DNA of 64,000 nt from Lasioglossum baleicum (Eukaryota > Arthropoda > Insecta > Hymenoptera > Halictidae): the NCBI RefSeq assembly GCF_051020765.1, contig NW_027469362.1:62001-126000 (forward strand), given 5' to 3'. A model generated the notes under the pieces. The model ran no database searches. It was not told the origin of the DNA and saw only the letters and a list, made by a program, of their open reading frames with translations. Positions within the stretch are counted from its first letter, which is position 1. Each line of letters starts with the position of its first letter. A program made the translations under genes and the position numbers. Positions 35,115 through 48,327 of this stretch are shown in pieces.

Positions 35115-35578
35115 CATGCGAGAGGATGCATCCCGCAGGCTAGTCGAGTAAAAACAAGTGCGAGAGGATGCATCCCGCAGGCTAGTCGAGTAAAAACACA
35201 TGCGAGAGGATGCATCCCGCAGGCTAGTCGAGTAAAAACAAGTGCGAGAGGATGCATCCCGCAGGCTAGTCGAGTAAAAAATCGTGCGAGAGGATGCATC
35301 CCGCTGGCTAGTCGAGTAAAAACACGTGCGAGAGGATGCTTCCCGCAGGCTAGTCGAGTAAAAACACGTGCGAGAGGATGCATCCCGCAGGCTAGTCGAG
35401 TAAAAACACATGCGTGAGGATGCATCCCGCAGGCCAGTCGAGTAAAAACACATGCGAGAGGATGCATCCCGCAGGCTAGTCGAGTAAAAACACGTGGAGA
35501 GGATGCATCCCGCAGGCTAGTCGAGCAAAAACACGTGCGAGAGGATGCATCCCGCAGGCTAGTCGAGTAAAAACACGT

Positions 35579-36541
35579 GCGAGAGGATGCATCCCGCAGG
35601 CTAGTCGAGTAAAAACACGTGCGAGAGGATGCTTCCCGCAGGCTAGTCGAGTAAAAACACGTGCGAGAGGATGCATCCCGCAGGCTAGTCGAGTAAAAAC
35701 ACGTGCGAGAGGATGCTTCCCGCAGGCTGGTCGAGCAAAAACACGTGCGAGAGGATGCATCCCGCAGGCTAGTCGAGCAAAAACACGTGCGAGAGGATGC
35801 TTCCCGCAGGCTAGTCGAGTAAAAACACGTGCGAGAGGATGCATCCCGCAGGCTAGTCGATTAAAAAAACGTGCGAGAGGATGCATCCCGCAGGCCAGTC
35901 GAGTAAAAACACGTGCGAGAGGATGCTTCCCGCAGGCTAGTCGAGTAAAAACACGTGCGAGAGAATGCATCCCGCAGGCTAGTCGAGCAAAAACACGTGC
36001 GAGAGTATGCATCCCGCAGGATAGTCGAGTAAAAACACGTGCGAGAGGATGCATCCCGCAGGCTAGTCGAGTAAAAACACGTGCGAGAGGATGCATCCCG
36101 CAGGCTAGTCGAGTAAAAACACGTGCGAGAGGATGCATCCCGCAGGCTAGTCGAGCAAAAACACGTGCGAGAGGATGCATCCCGCAGGCTAGTCGAGTAA
36201 AAACACGTGCGAGAGGATACTTCCCGCAGGCTAGTCGAGTAAAAACACGTGCGAGAGGATGCATCCCGCAGGCTAGACGAGTAAAAACACGTGCGAGAGG
36301 ATGCTTCCCGCAGGCTAGTCGAGCAAAAACACGTGCGAGAGGATGCATCCCACAGGCTAGTCGAGCAAAAACACGTGTGAGAGGATGCATCCCGCAGGCT
36401 AGTCGAGCAAAAACACGTGCGAGAGAATGCATCCCGCAGGCTAGTCGAGTAAAAACACATGCGAGAGGATGCTTCCCGCAGGCTAGTCGAGTAAAAGCAC
36501 GTGCGAGAGGATGCATCCCGCAGGCTAGTCGAGTAAAAACA
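35579..36541 (+). repeat. Higher-order repeat C, copy 2
   Basis: Second copy of 34152-35114. It continues into a monomer with CACGTG where copy 1 has CACATG. Confidence 0.75.
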
Positions 36542-37305
36542 CGTGCGAGAGGATGCTTCCCGCAGGCTAGTCGAGTAAAAACAAGTGCGAGAGGATGCAT
36601 CCCGCTGGCTAGTCGAGTAAAAACACGTGCGAGAGGATGCTTCCCGCAGGCTAGTCGAGTAAAAACACGTGCGAGAGGATGCATCCCGCAGGCTAGTCGA
36701 GTAAAAACACATGCGTGAGGATGCATCCCGCAGGCCAGTCGAGTAAAAACACATGCGAGAGGATGCATCCCGCAGGCTAGTCGAGTAAAAACACGTGCGA
36801 GAGGATGCTTCCCGCAGGCTAGTCGAGTAAAAACACGTGCGAGAGGATGCATCCCGCAGGCTAGTCGAGTAAAAACACGTGCGAGAGGATGCTTCCCGCA
36901 GGCTGGTCGAGCAAAAACACGTGCGAGAGGATGCGTCCCGCAGGCTAGTCGAGTAAAAACACGTGCGAGAGGATGCTTCCCGCAGGCTAGTCGAGTAAAA
37001 ACACGTGCGAGAGGATGCATCCCGCAGGCTAGTCGATTAAAAAAACGTGCGAGAGGATGCATCCCGCAGGCTAGTCGAGTAAAAACACGTGCGAGAGGAT
37101 GCTTCCCCAAGGCTAGTCGAGTAAAAACACGTGCGAGAGGATGTATCCCGCAGGCTAGTCGAGTAAAAACACGTGCGAGAGGATGCTTCCCGCAGGCTAG
37201 TCGAGTAAAAACACGTGCGAGAGGATGCTTCCCGCAGGCTAGTCGAGTAAAAACACGTGCGAGAGGATGCTTCCCGCAGGCTAGTCGAGTAAAAATACGT
37301 GCGAG

Positions 37306-37422
37306 GTTTTGTGGGATGCGCATGCGCAGGTTTTGTGGGATGCGCATGCGCAGGATTTGTGGGATGCGAATGCGCAGGTTTTTTGGGATGCGCATGCGCA
37401 GGTTTTTTTGGGATGCGCATGG
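37306..37422 (+). repeat. 24-bp subrepeat module M10
   Basis: 117-bp seven-T form with the compensating shorter 3' monomer. The 700 bp that follow match the region after M9 (offset about 6,817). Confidence 0.95.
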
Positions 37423-39966
37423 CTAGTCGAGAAAAACACGTGCGAGAGGATGCATCCCGCAGGCTAGTCGAGTAAAAACACATGCGAGAGGATGCATCCC
37501 GCAGGCTAGTCGAGTAAAAACACATGCGAGAGGATGCATCCCGCAGGCTAGTCGAGTAAAAACACGTGCGAGAGGATGCATCCCACAGGCTAGTCGAGCA
37601 AAAACACGTGTGAGAGGATGCATCCCGCAGGCTAGTCGAGCAAAAACACGTGCGAGAGGATGCATCCCGCAGGCTAGTCGAGTAAAAACATGTGCGAGAG
37701 GATGCATTCCGCAGGCTAGTCGAGTAAAAACACGTGCGAGAGGATGCTTCCCGCATGCTAGTCGAGTAAAAACACATGCGAGAGGATGCATCCCGCAGGC
37801 TAGTCGAGTAAAAACACGTGCGAGAGGATGCTTCCCGCAGGCTAGTCGAGTAAAAACACATGCGGGAGGATGCATCCCGCAAGCTAGTCGAGTAAAAACA
37901 CGTGCGAGAGGATGCATCCCGCAGGCTAGTCGAGTAAAAACACATGCGAGAGGATGCATCCCGCAGGCTAGTCGAGTAAAAACACGTGCGAGAGGATGCT
38001 TCCCGCAGGCTAGTCGAGTAAAAACACGTGCGAGAGGATGCATCCCGCAGGCTAGTCGAGTAAAAACACGTGCGAGAGGATGCATCCCGCAGGCTAGTCG
38101 AGTAAAAACACATGCGAGAGGATGCATCCCGCAGGCTAGTCGAGTAAAAACACATGCGAGAGGATGCATCCCGCAGGCTAGTCGAGTAAAAACACGTGCG
38201 AGAGGATGCTTCCCGCAGGCTAGTGGAGTAAAAACACGTGCGAGAGGATGCATCCCACAGGCTAGTCGAGTAAAAACACGTGTGAGAGGATGCATCCCGC
38301 AGGCTAGTCGAGCAAAAACACGTGCGAGAGGATGCATCCCGCAGGCTAGTCGATTAAAAACACGTGCGAGAGGATGCATCCCGCAGGCTAGTCGAGTAAA
38401 AACACGTGCGAGAGGATGCTTCCCGCATGCTAGCCGAGTTAAAACACATGCGAGAGGATGCATCCCGCAGGCTAGTCGAGTAAAAACACGTGCGAGAGGA
38501 TGCATCCCGCAGGCTAGTCGAGTAAAAACACATGCGAGAGGATGCATCCCGCAGGCTAGTCGAGTAAAAACACGTGCGAGAGGATGCATCCCGCAGGCTA
38601 GACGAGTAAAAACACGTGCGAGAGGATGCTTCCCGCAGGCTAGTCGAGCAAAAACACGTGCGAGAGGATGCATCCCACAGGCTAGTCGAGCAAAAACACG
38701 TGTGAGAGGATGCATCCCGCAGGCTAGTCGAGCAAAAACACGTGCGAGAGGATGCATCCCGCAGGCTAGTCGATTAAAAACACGTGCGAGAGGATGCATC
38801 CCGCAGGCTAGTCGAGTAAAAACACGTGCGAGAGGATGCTTCCCGCATGCTAGTCGAGTAAAAACACATGCGAGAGGATGCATCCCGCAGGCTAGTCGAG
38901 TAAAAACACGTGCGAGAGAATGCATCCCGCTGGCTAGTCGAGTAAAAACACGTGCGAGAGGATGCTTCCCGCAGGCTAGTCGAGTAAAAACACGTGCGAG
39001 AGGATGCATCCCGCAGGCTAGTCGAGTAAAAACACATGCGTGAGGATGCATCCCGCAGGCTAGTCGAGTAAAAACACGTGCGAGAGAATGCATCCCGCAG
39101 GCTAGTTGAGTAAAAACACATACGAGAGGATGCATCCCGCAGGCTAGTCGAGTAAAAACACATTCGAGAGGATGCACCCCGCAGGCTAGTCGAGTAAAAA
39201 CACGTGCGAGAGGATGCTTCCCGCAGGCTGGTCGAGCAAAAACACGGGCGAGAGGATGCATCCCGCAGGCTAGTCGAGCAAAAACACGTGCGAGAGGATG
39301 CTTCCCGCAGGCTAGTGGAGTAAAAACACGTGCGAGAGGATGCATCCCGCAGGCTAGTCGAGTAAAAATACATGCGTGAGGATGCATCCCGCAGGCCAGT
39401 CGAGTAAAAACACATGCGAGAGGATGCATCCCGCAGGCTAGTCGAGTAAAAACACGTGCGAGAGGATGCTTCCCGCAGGCTAGTCGAGTAAAAACACGTG
39501 CGAGAGGATGCATCCCGCAGGCTAGTCGAGTAAAAACACGTGCGAGAGGATGCTTCCCGCAGGCTGGTCGAGCAAAAACACGTGCGAGAGGATGCATCCC
39601 GCAGGCTAGTCGAGCAAAAACACGTGCGAGAGGATGCTTCCCGCAGGCTAGTCGAGTAAAAACACGTGCGAGAGGATGCATCCCGCAGGCTAGTCGATTA
39701 AAAAAACGTGCGAGAGGATGCATCCCGCAGGCTAGTCGAGTAAAAACACGTGCGAGAGGACTCTTCCCCAAGGCTAGTCGAGTAAAAACACGTGCGAGAG
39801 GATGCATCCCGCAGGCTAGTCGAGTAAAAACACGTGCGAGAGGATGCTTCCCGCAGGCTAGTCGAGTAAAAACACGTGCGAGAGGATGCTTCCCGCAGGC
39901 TAGTCGAGTAAAAACACGTGCGAGAGGATGGTTCCCGCAGGCTAGTCGAGTAAAAATACGTGCGAG

Positions 39967-40082
39967 GTTTTGTGGGATGCGCATGCGCAGGTTTTGTGGG
40001 ATGCGCATGCGCAGGATTTGTGGGATGCGAATGCGCAGGTTTTTTGGGATGCGCATGCGCAGGTTTTTTGGGATGCGCATGG
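39967..40082 (+). repeat. 24-bp subrepeat module M11
   Basis: 116-bp form, first of a pair with M12. The monomer before its flank carries GGATGGTTCCC, a marker of the 38-53-kb higher-order family. Confidence 0.95.
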
Positions 40083-40233
40083 CTAGTCGAGCAAAAACAC
40101 GTGCGAGAGGATGCATCCCGCAGGCTAGTCGAGTAAAAACACATGCGAGAGGATGCATCCCGCAGGCTAGTCGAGTAAAAACACGTGCGAGAGGATGCTT
40201 CCCGCAGGCTAGTCGAGTAAAAATACGTTCGAG

Positions 40234-40325
40234 GTTTTGTGGGATGCGCATGCGCAGGTTTTGTGGGATGCGCATGCGCAGGATTTGTGGGATGCGAATG
40301 CGCAGGTTTTTTGGGATGCGCATGG
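40234..40325 (+). repeat. 24-bp subrepeat module M12, short form
   Basis: 92 bp in the order a-a-b-c' with no full c unit, so two perfect TGCGCATGCGCA palindromes. Its 5' flank reads ACGTTCGAG, a variant shared by every second-position short module in this family. Confidence 0.95.
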
Positions 40326-43300
40326 CTAGTCGAGCAAAAACACGTGCAAGAGGATGCATCCCGCAGGCTAGTCGAGTAAAAACACATGCGAGAGGATGCA
40401 TCCCGCAGGCTAGACGAGTAAAAACACATGCGAGAGGATGCATCCCGCAGGCTAGTCGAGTAAAAACACGTGCGAGAGGATGCATCCCGCAGGCTAGTCG
40501 AGTAAAAACACGTGCGAGAGGATGGTTCCCGCAGGCTAGTCGAGTAAAAACACATGCGGGAGGATGCATCCCGCAGGCTAGTCGAGTAAAAACACGTGCG
40601 AGAGGATGCATCCCGCAAGCTAGTCGAGTAAAAACACGTGCGAGAGGATGCATCCCGCAGGCTAGTCGAGTAAAAACACATGCGAGAGGATGCATCCCGC
40701 AGGCTAGTCGAGTAAAAACACGTGCGAGAGGATGCTTCCCGCAGGCTAGTCGAGTAAAAACACGTGCAAGAGGATGCATCCCGCAGGCTAGTCGAGTAAA
40801 AACACGTGCGAGAGGATGCATCCCACAGGCTAGTCGAGTAAAAACACATGCGAGAGGATGCATCCCGTAGGCTAGTCGAGTAAAAACACATGCAAGAGGA
40901 TGCATCCCGCAGGCTAGTCGAGTAAAAACACGTGCGAGAGGATGCTTCCCGCAGGCTAGTGGAGTAAAAACACGTGCGAGAGGATGCATCCCACAGGCTA
41001 GTCGAGCAAAAACACGTGTGAGAGGATGCATCCCCCAGGCTAGTCGAGCAAAAACACGTGCGAGAGGATGCATCCCGCAGGCTAGTCGATTAAAAACACG
41101 TGCGAGAGGATGCATCCCGCAGGCTAGTCGAGTAAAAACACGTGCGAGAGGATGCTTACCGCATGCTAGCCGAGTTAAAACACATGCGAGAGGATGCATC
41201 CCGCAGGCTAGTCGAGTAAAAACACGTGCGAGAGGATGCATCCCGCAGGCTAGTCGAGTAAAAACACATGCGAGAGGATGCATCCCGCAGGCTAGTCGAG
41301 CAAAAACACGTGCGAGAGGATGCATCCCGCAGGATAGTCGAGTAAAAACACGTGCGAGAGGATGCATCCCGCAGGCTAGTCGGGCAAAAACACGTGCGAG
41401 AGGATGCATACCGCAGGCTAGTCGAGTAAAAGCACGTGCGTGAGGATGCATCCCGCAGGCTAGTCGAGTAAAAACACGTGCGAGAGGATACATCCCGCAG
41501 GCTACTCGAGTAAAAACACGTGCGAGAGGATGCATCCCGCAGGCTAGTCGAGTAAAAACACGTGCGAGAGGATGCATCCCGCAGGCTAGTCGAGTAAAAA
41601 CACGTGCGAGAGGATGCATCCCGCAGGCTAGTCGAGTAAAAACACGTGCAAGAGGATGCACCCCGCAGGCTAGTCGAGTAAAAACACGTGCGAGAGGATG
41701 TATCCCGCAGGCTAGTCGAGTAAAAACACGTGCGAGAGGATGCATCCCGCAGGCTAGTCGAGTAAAAACAAGTGCGAGAGGATGCATCCCGCAGGCTAGT
41801 CGAGTAAAAACACGTGCGAGAGGATGCATCCCGCAGGCTAGTCGAGCAAAAACACGTGTGAGAGGATGCATCCCGCAGGCTAGTCGAGCAAAAACACGTG
41901 CGAGAGGATGCATCCCGCAGGCTAGTCGATTAAAAACACGTGCGAGAGGATGCATCCCGCAGGCTAGTCGAGTAAAAACACGTGCGAGAGGATGCTTCCC
42001 GCATGCTAGTCGAGTAAAAACACATGCGAGAGGATGCATCCCGCAGGCTAGTCGAGTAAAAACACGTGCGAGAGAATGCATCCCGCAGGCTAGTCGAGTA
42101 AAAACACATGCGAGAGGATGCATCCCGCAGGCTAGTCGAGTAAAAACACATTCGAGAGGATGCACCCCGCAGGCTAGTCGAGTAAAAACACGTGCGAGAG
42201 GATGCTTCCCGCAGGCTAGTCGAGTAAAAACACGTGCGAGAGGATGCATCCCGCAGGCTAGTCGAGTAAAAAATCGTGCGAGAGGATGCATCCCGCTGGC
42301 TAGTCGAGTAAAAACACGTGCGAGAGGATGCTTCCCGCAGGCTAGTCGAGTAAAAACACGTGCGAGAGGATGCATCCCGCAGGCTAGTCGAGTAAAAACA
42401 CATGCGTGAGGATGCATCCCGCAGGCCAGTCGAGTAAAAACACATGCGAGAGGATGCATCCCGCAGGCTAGTCGAGTAAAAACACGTGTGAGAGGATGCA
42501 TCCCGCAGGCTAGTCGAGCAAAAACACGTGCGAGAGGATGCATCCCGCAGGCTAGTCGATTAAAAACACGTGCGAGAGGATGCATCCCGCAGGCTAGTCG
42601 AGTAAAAACACGTGCGAGAGGATGCTTCCCGCATGCTAGCCGAGTTAAAACACATGCGAGAGGATGCATCCCGCAGGCTAGTCGAGTAAAAACACGTGCG
42701 AGAGGATGCATCCCGCAGGCTAGTCGAGTAAAAACACATGCGAGAGGATGCATCCCGCAGGCTAGTCGAGTAAAAACACGTGCGAGAGGATGCATCCCGC
42801 AGGCTAGACGAGTAAAAACACGTGCGAGAGGATGCTTCCCGCAGGCTAGTCGAGCAAAAACACGTGCGAGAGGATGCATCCCACAGGCTAGTCGAGCAAA
42901 AACACGTGTGAGAGGATGCATCCCGCAGGCTAGTCGAGCAAAAACACGTGCGAGAGGATGCATCCCGCAGGCTAGTCGATTAAAAACACGTGCGAGAGGA
43001 TGCATCCCGCAGGCTAGTCGAGTAAAAACACGTGCGAGAGGATGCTTCCCGCATGCTAGTCGAGTAAAAACACATGCGAGAGGATGCATCCCGCAGGCTA
43101 GTCGAGTAAAAACACGTGCGAGAGAATGCATCCCGCTGGCTAGTCGAGTAAAAACACGTGCGAGAGGATGCTTCCCGCAGGCTAGTCGAGTAAAAACACG
43201 TGCGAGAGGATGCATCCCGCAGGCTAGTCGAGTAAAAACACATGCGTGAGGATGCATCCCGCAGGCTAGTCGAGTAAAAACACGTGCGAGAGAATGCATC

Positions 43301-44172
43301 CCGCAGGCTAGTTGAGTAAAAACACATACGAGAGGATGCATCCCGCAGGCTAGTCGAGTAAAAACACATTCGAGAGGATGCACCCCGCAGGCTAGTCGAG
43401 TAAAAACACGTGCGAGAGGATGCTTCCCGCAGGCTGGTCGAGCAAAAACACGGGCGAGAGGATGCATCCCGCAGGCTAGTCGAGCAAAAACACGTGCGAG
43501 AGGATGCTTCCCGCAGGCTAGTGGAGTAAAAACACGTGCGAGAGGATGCATCCCGCAGGCTAGTCGAGTAAAAATACATGCGTGAGGATGCATCCCGCAG
43601 GCCAGTCGAGTAAAAACACATGCGAGAGGATGCATCCCGCAGGCTAGTCGAGTAAAAACACGTGCGAGAGGATGCTTCCCGCAGGCTAGTCGAGTAAAAA
43701 CACGTGCGAGAGGATGCATCCCGCAGGCTAGTCGAGTAAAAACACGTGCGAGAGGATGCTTCCCGCAGGCTGGTCGAGCAAAAACACGTGCGAGAGGATG
43801 CATCCCGCAGGCTAGTCGAGCAAAAACACGTGCGAGAGGATGCTTCCCGCAGGCTAGTCGAGTAAAAACACGTGCGAGAGGATGCATCCCGCAGGCTAGT
43901 CGATTAAAAAAACGTGCGAGAGGATGCATCCCGCAGGCTAGTCGAGTAAAAACACGTGCGAGAGGACTCTTCCCCAAGGCTAGTCGAGTAAAAACACGTG
44001 CGAGAGGATGCATCCCGCAGGCTAGTCGAGTAAAAACACGTGCGAGAGGATGCTTCCCGCAGGCTAGTCGAGTAAAAACACGTGCGAGAGGATGCTTCCC
44101 GCAGGCTAGTCGAGTAAAAACACGTGCGAGAGGATGGTTCCCGCAGGCTAGTCGAGTAAAAATACGTGCGAG

Positions 44173-44288
44173 GTTTTGTGGGATGCGCATGCGCAGGTTT
44201 TGTGGGATGCGCATGCGCAGGATTTGTGGGATGCGAATGCGCAGGTTTTTTGGGATGCGCATGCGCAGGTTTTTTGGGATGCGCATGG
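44173..44288 (+). repeat. 24-bp subrepeat module M13
   Basis: 116-bp copy of M11, exactly 4,206 bp downstream. Confidence 0.95.
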
Positions 44289-44439
44289 CTAGTCGAGCAA
44301 AAACACGTGCGAGAGGATGCATCCCGCAGGCTAGTCGAGTAAAAACACATGCGAGAGGATGCATCCCGCAGGCTAGTCGAGTAAAAACACGTGCGAGAGG
44401 ATGCTTCCCGCAGGCTAGTCGAGTAAAAATACGTTCGAG

Positions 44440-44531
44440 GTTTTGTGGGATGCGCATGCGCAGGTTTTGTGGGATGCGCATGCGCAGGATTTGTGGGATG
44501 CGAATGCGCAGGTTTTTTGGGATGCGCATGG
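44440..44531 (+). repeat. 24-bp subrepeat module M14, short form
   Basis: 92-bp copy of M12, exactly 4,206 bp downstream, with the ACGTTCGAG flank. Confidence 0.95.
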
Positions 44532-47118
44532 CTAGTCGAGCAAAAACACGTGCAAGAGGATGCATCCCGCAGGCTAGTCGAGTAAAAACACATGCGAGAG
44601 GATGCATCCCGCAGGCTAGACGAGTAAAAACACATGCGAGAGGATGCATCCCGCAGGCTAGTCGAGTAAAAACACGTGCGAGAGGATGCATCCCGCAGGC
44701 TAGTCGAGTAAAAACACGTGCGAGAGGATGGTTCCCGCAGGCTAGTCGAGTAAAAACACATGCGGGAGGATGCATCCCGCAGGCTAGTCGAGTAAAAACA
44801 CGTGCGAGAGGATGCATCCCGCAAGCTAGTCGAGTAAAAACCCGTGCGAGAGGATGCATCCCGCAGGCTAGTCGAGTAAAAACACATGCGAGAGGATGCA
44901 TCCCGCAGGCTAGTCGAGTAAAAACACGTGCGAGAGGATGCTTCCCGCAGGCTAGTCGAGTAAAAACACGTGCAAGAGGATGCATCCCGCAGGCTAGTCG
45001 AGTAAAAACACGTGCGAGAGGATGCATCCCACAGGCTAGTCGAGTAAAAACACATGCGAGAGGATGCATCCCGTAGGCTAGTCGAGTAAAAACACATGCA
45101 AGAGGATGCATCCCGCAGGCTAGTCGAGTAAAAACACGTGCGAGAGGATGCTTCCCGCAGGCTAGTGGAGTAAAAACACGTGCGAGAGGATGCATCCCAC
45201 AGGCTAGTCGAGCAAAAACACGTGTGAGAGGATGCATCCCCCAGGCTAGTCGAGCAAAAACACGTGCGAGAGGATGCATCCCGCAGGCTAGTCGATTAAA
45301 AACACGTGCGAGAGGATGCATCCCGCAGGCTAGTCGAGTAAAAACACGTGCGAGAGGATGCTTACCGCATGCTAGCCGAGTTAAAACACATGCGAGAGGA
45401 TGCATCCCGCAGGCTAGTCGAGTAAAAACACGTGCGAGAGGATGCATCCCGCAGGCTAGTCGAGTAAAAACACATGCGAGAGGATGCATCCCGCAGGCTA
45501 GTCGAGCAAAAACACGTGCGAGAGGATGCATCCCGCAGGATAGTCGAGTAAAAACACGTGCGAGAGGATGCATCCCGCAGGCTAGTCGGGCAAAAACACG
45601 TGCGAGAGGATGCATACCGCAGGCTAGTCGAGTAAAAGCACGTGCGTGAGGATGCATCCCGCAGGCTAGTCGAGTAAAAACACGTGCGAGAGGATACATC
45701 CCGCAGGCTACTCGAGTAAAAACACGTGCGAGAGGATGCATCCCGCAGGCTAGTCGAGTAAAAACACGTGCGAGAGGATGCATCCCGCAGGCTAGTCGAG
45801 TAAAAACACGTGCGAGAGGATGCATCCCGCAGGCTAGTCGAGTAAAAACACGTGCAAGAGGATGCACCCCGCAGGCTAGTCGAGTAAAAACACGTGCGAG
45901 AGGATGTATCCCGCAGGCTAGTCGAGTAAAAACACGTGCGAGAGGATGCATCCCGCAGGCTAGTCGAGTAAAAACAAGTGCGAGAGGATGCATCCCGCAG
46001 GCTAGTCGAGTAAAAACACGTGCGAGAGGATGCATCCCGCAGGCTAGTCGAGCAAAAACACGTGTGAGAGGATGCATCCCGCAGGCTAGTCGAGCAAAAA
46101 CACGTGCGAGAGGATGCATCCCGCAGGCTAGTCGATTAAAAACACGTGCGAGAGGATGCATCCCGCAGGCTAGTCGAGTAAAAACACGTGCGAGAGGATG
46201 CTTCCCGCATGCTAGTCGAGTAAAAACACATGCGAGAGGATGCATCCCGCAGGCTAGTCGAGTAAAAACACGTGCGAGAGAATGCATCCCGCAGGCTAGT
46301 CGAGTAAAAACACATGCGAGAGGATGCATCCCGCAGGCTAGTCGAGTAAAAACACATTCGAGAGGATGCACCCCGCAGGCTAGTCGAGTAAAAACACGTG
46401 CGAGAGGATGCTTCCCGCAGGCTAGTCGAGTAAAAACACGTGCGAGAGGATGCATCCCGCAGGCTAGTCGAGTAAAAAATCGTGCGAGAGGATGCATCCC
46501 GCTGGCTAGTCGAGTAAAAACACGTGCGAGAGGATGCTTCCCGCAGGCTAGTCGAGTAAAAACACGTGCGAGAGGATGCATCCCGCAGGCTAGTCGAGTA
46601 AAAACACATGCGTGAGGATGCATCCCGCAGGCCAGTCGAGTAAAAACACATGCGAGAGGATGCATCCCGCAGGCTAGTCGAGTAAAAACACGTGCGAGAG
46701 GATGCTTCCCGCAGGCTAGTCGAGTAAAAACACGTGCGAGAGGATGCATCCCGCAGGCTAGTCGAGTAAAAACACGTGCGAGAGGATGCTTCCCGCAGGC
46801 TGGTCGAGCAAAAACACGTGCGAGAGGATGCATCCCGCAGGCTAGTCGAGCAAAAACACGTGCGAGAGGATGCTTCCCGCAGGCTAGTCGAGTAAAAACA
46901 CGTGCGAGAGGATGCATCCCGCAGGCTAGTCGATTAAAAAAACGTGCGAGAGGATGCATCCCGCAGGCTAGTCGAGTAAAAACACGTGCGAGAGGATGCT
47001 TCCCGCAGGCTAGTCAAGTAAAAACACATGCGAGAGGATGCATCCCGCAGGCTAGTCGAGTAAAAACACGTGCGAGAGGATGCTTCCCGCAGGCTAGTCG
47101 AGTAAAAATACGTTCGAG

Positions 47119-47210
47119 GTTTTGTGGGATGCGCATGCGCAGGTTTTGTGGGATGCGCATGCGCAGGATTTGTGGGATGCGAATGCGCAGGTTTTTTGGG
47201 ATGCGCATGG
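47119..47210 (+). repeat. 24-bp subrepeat module M15, short form
   Basis: 92-bp form with the ACGTTCGAG flank but without a preceding 116-bp partner, so the pair partner was lost or the unit joined here by exchange. Confidence 0.95.
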
Positions 47211-48327
47211 CTAGTCGAGCAAAAACACGTGCAAGAGGATGCATCCCGCAGGCTAGTCGAGTAAAAACACATGCGAGAGGATGCATCCCGCAGGCTAGAC
47301 GAGTAAAAACACATGCGAGAGGATGCATCCCGCAGGCTAGTCGAGTAAAAACACGTGCGAGAGGATGCATCCCGCAGGCTAGTCGAGTAAAAACACGTGC
47401 GAGAGGATGGTTCCCGCAGGCTAGTCGAGTAAAAACACATGCGGGAGGATGCATCCCGCAAGCTAGTCGAGTAAAAACACGTGCGAGAGGATGCATCCCG
47501 CAGGCTAGTCGAGTAAAAACATGTGCGAGAGGATGCATCCCGCAGGCTAGTCGAGTAAAAACACGTGCGAGAGGATGCTTCCCGCATGCTAGTCGAGTAA
47601 AAACACATGCGAGAGGATGCATCCCGCAGGCTAGTCGAGTAAAAACACGTGCGAGAGGATGCTTCCCGCAGGCTAGTCGAGTAAAAACACATGCGGGAGG
47701 ATGCATCCCGCAAGCTAGTCGAGTAAAAACACGTGCGAGAGGATGCATCCCGCAGGCTAGTCGAGTAAAAACACATGCGAGAGGATGCATCCCGCAGGCT
47801 AGTCGAGTAAAAACACGTGCGAGAGGATGCTTCCCGCAGGCTAGTCGAGTAAAAACACGTGCGAGAGGATGCATCCCGCAGGCTAGTCGAGTAAAAACAC
47901 GTGCGAGAGGATGCTTCCCGCAGGCTGGTCGAGCAAAAACACGTGCGAGAGGATGCATCCCGCAGGCTAGTCGAGCAAAAACACGTGCGAGAGGATGCTT
48001 CCCGCAGGCTAGTCGAGTAAAAACACGTGCGAGAGGATGCATCCCGCAGGCTAGTCGATTAAAAAAACGTGCGAGAGGATGCATCCCGCAGGCTAGTCGA
48101 GTAAAAACACGTGCGAGAGGACTCTTCCCCAAGGCTAGTCGAGTAAAAACACGTGCGAGAGGATGCATCCCGCAGGCTAGTCGAGTAAAAACACGTGCGA
48201 GAGGATGCTTCCCGCAGGCTAGTCGAGTAAAAACACGTGCGAGAGGATGCTTCCCGCAGGCTAGTCGAGTAAAAACACGTGCGAGAGGATGGTTCCCGCA
48301 GGCTAGTCGAGTAAAAATACGTGCGAG

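Larger units (their letters stand above)
38258..42463 (+). repeat. 4,206-bp higher-order unit, copy 1
   Basis: Followed immediately by its own copy. Holds the M11/M12 pair. The left limit is CCCACAG here against CCCGCAG at the matching base of copy 2. Confidence 0.9.
42464..46694 (+). repeat. 4,206-bp higher-order unit, copy 2
   Basis: Same length and module content (M13/M14). The only difference I found is at 44842, where AAACCCGTG replaces AAACACGTG of 40636. The match ends at 46695, after running about 25 bp past one full period. Confidence 0.9.

Noticed and set aside
37423..46959. Very long reverse-strand reading frame (3,178 residues) and about 90 other long frames on both strands
   Set aside because: They follow from the 42- and 24-bp periods and the absence of stops in three frames. 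Overlapping frames are open on both strands at once, with no domain, start signal or codon-level constraint.
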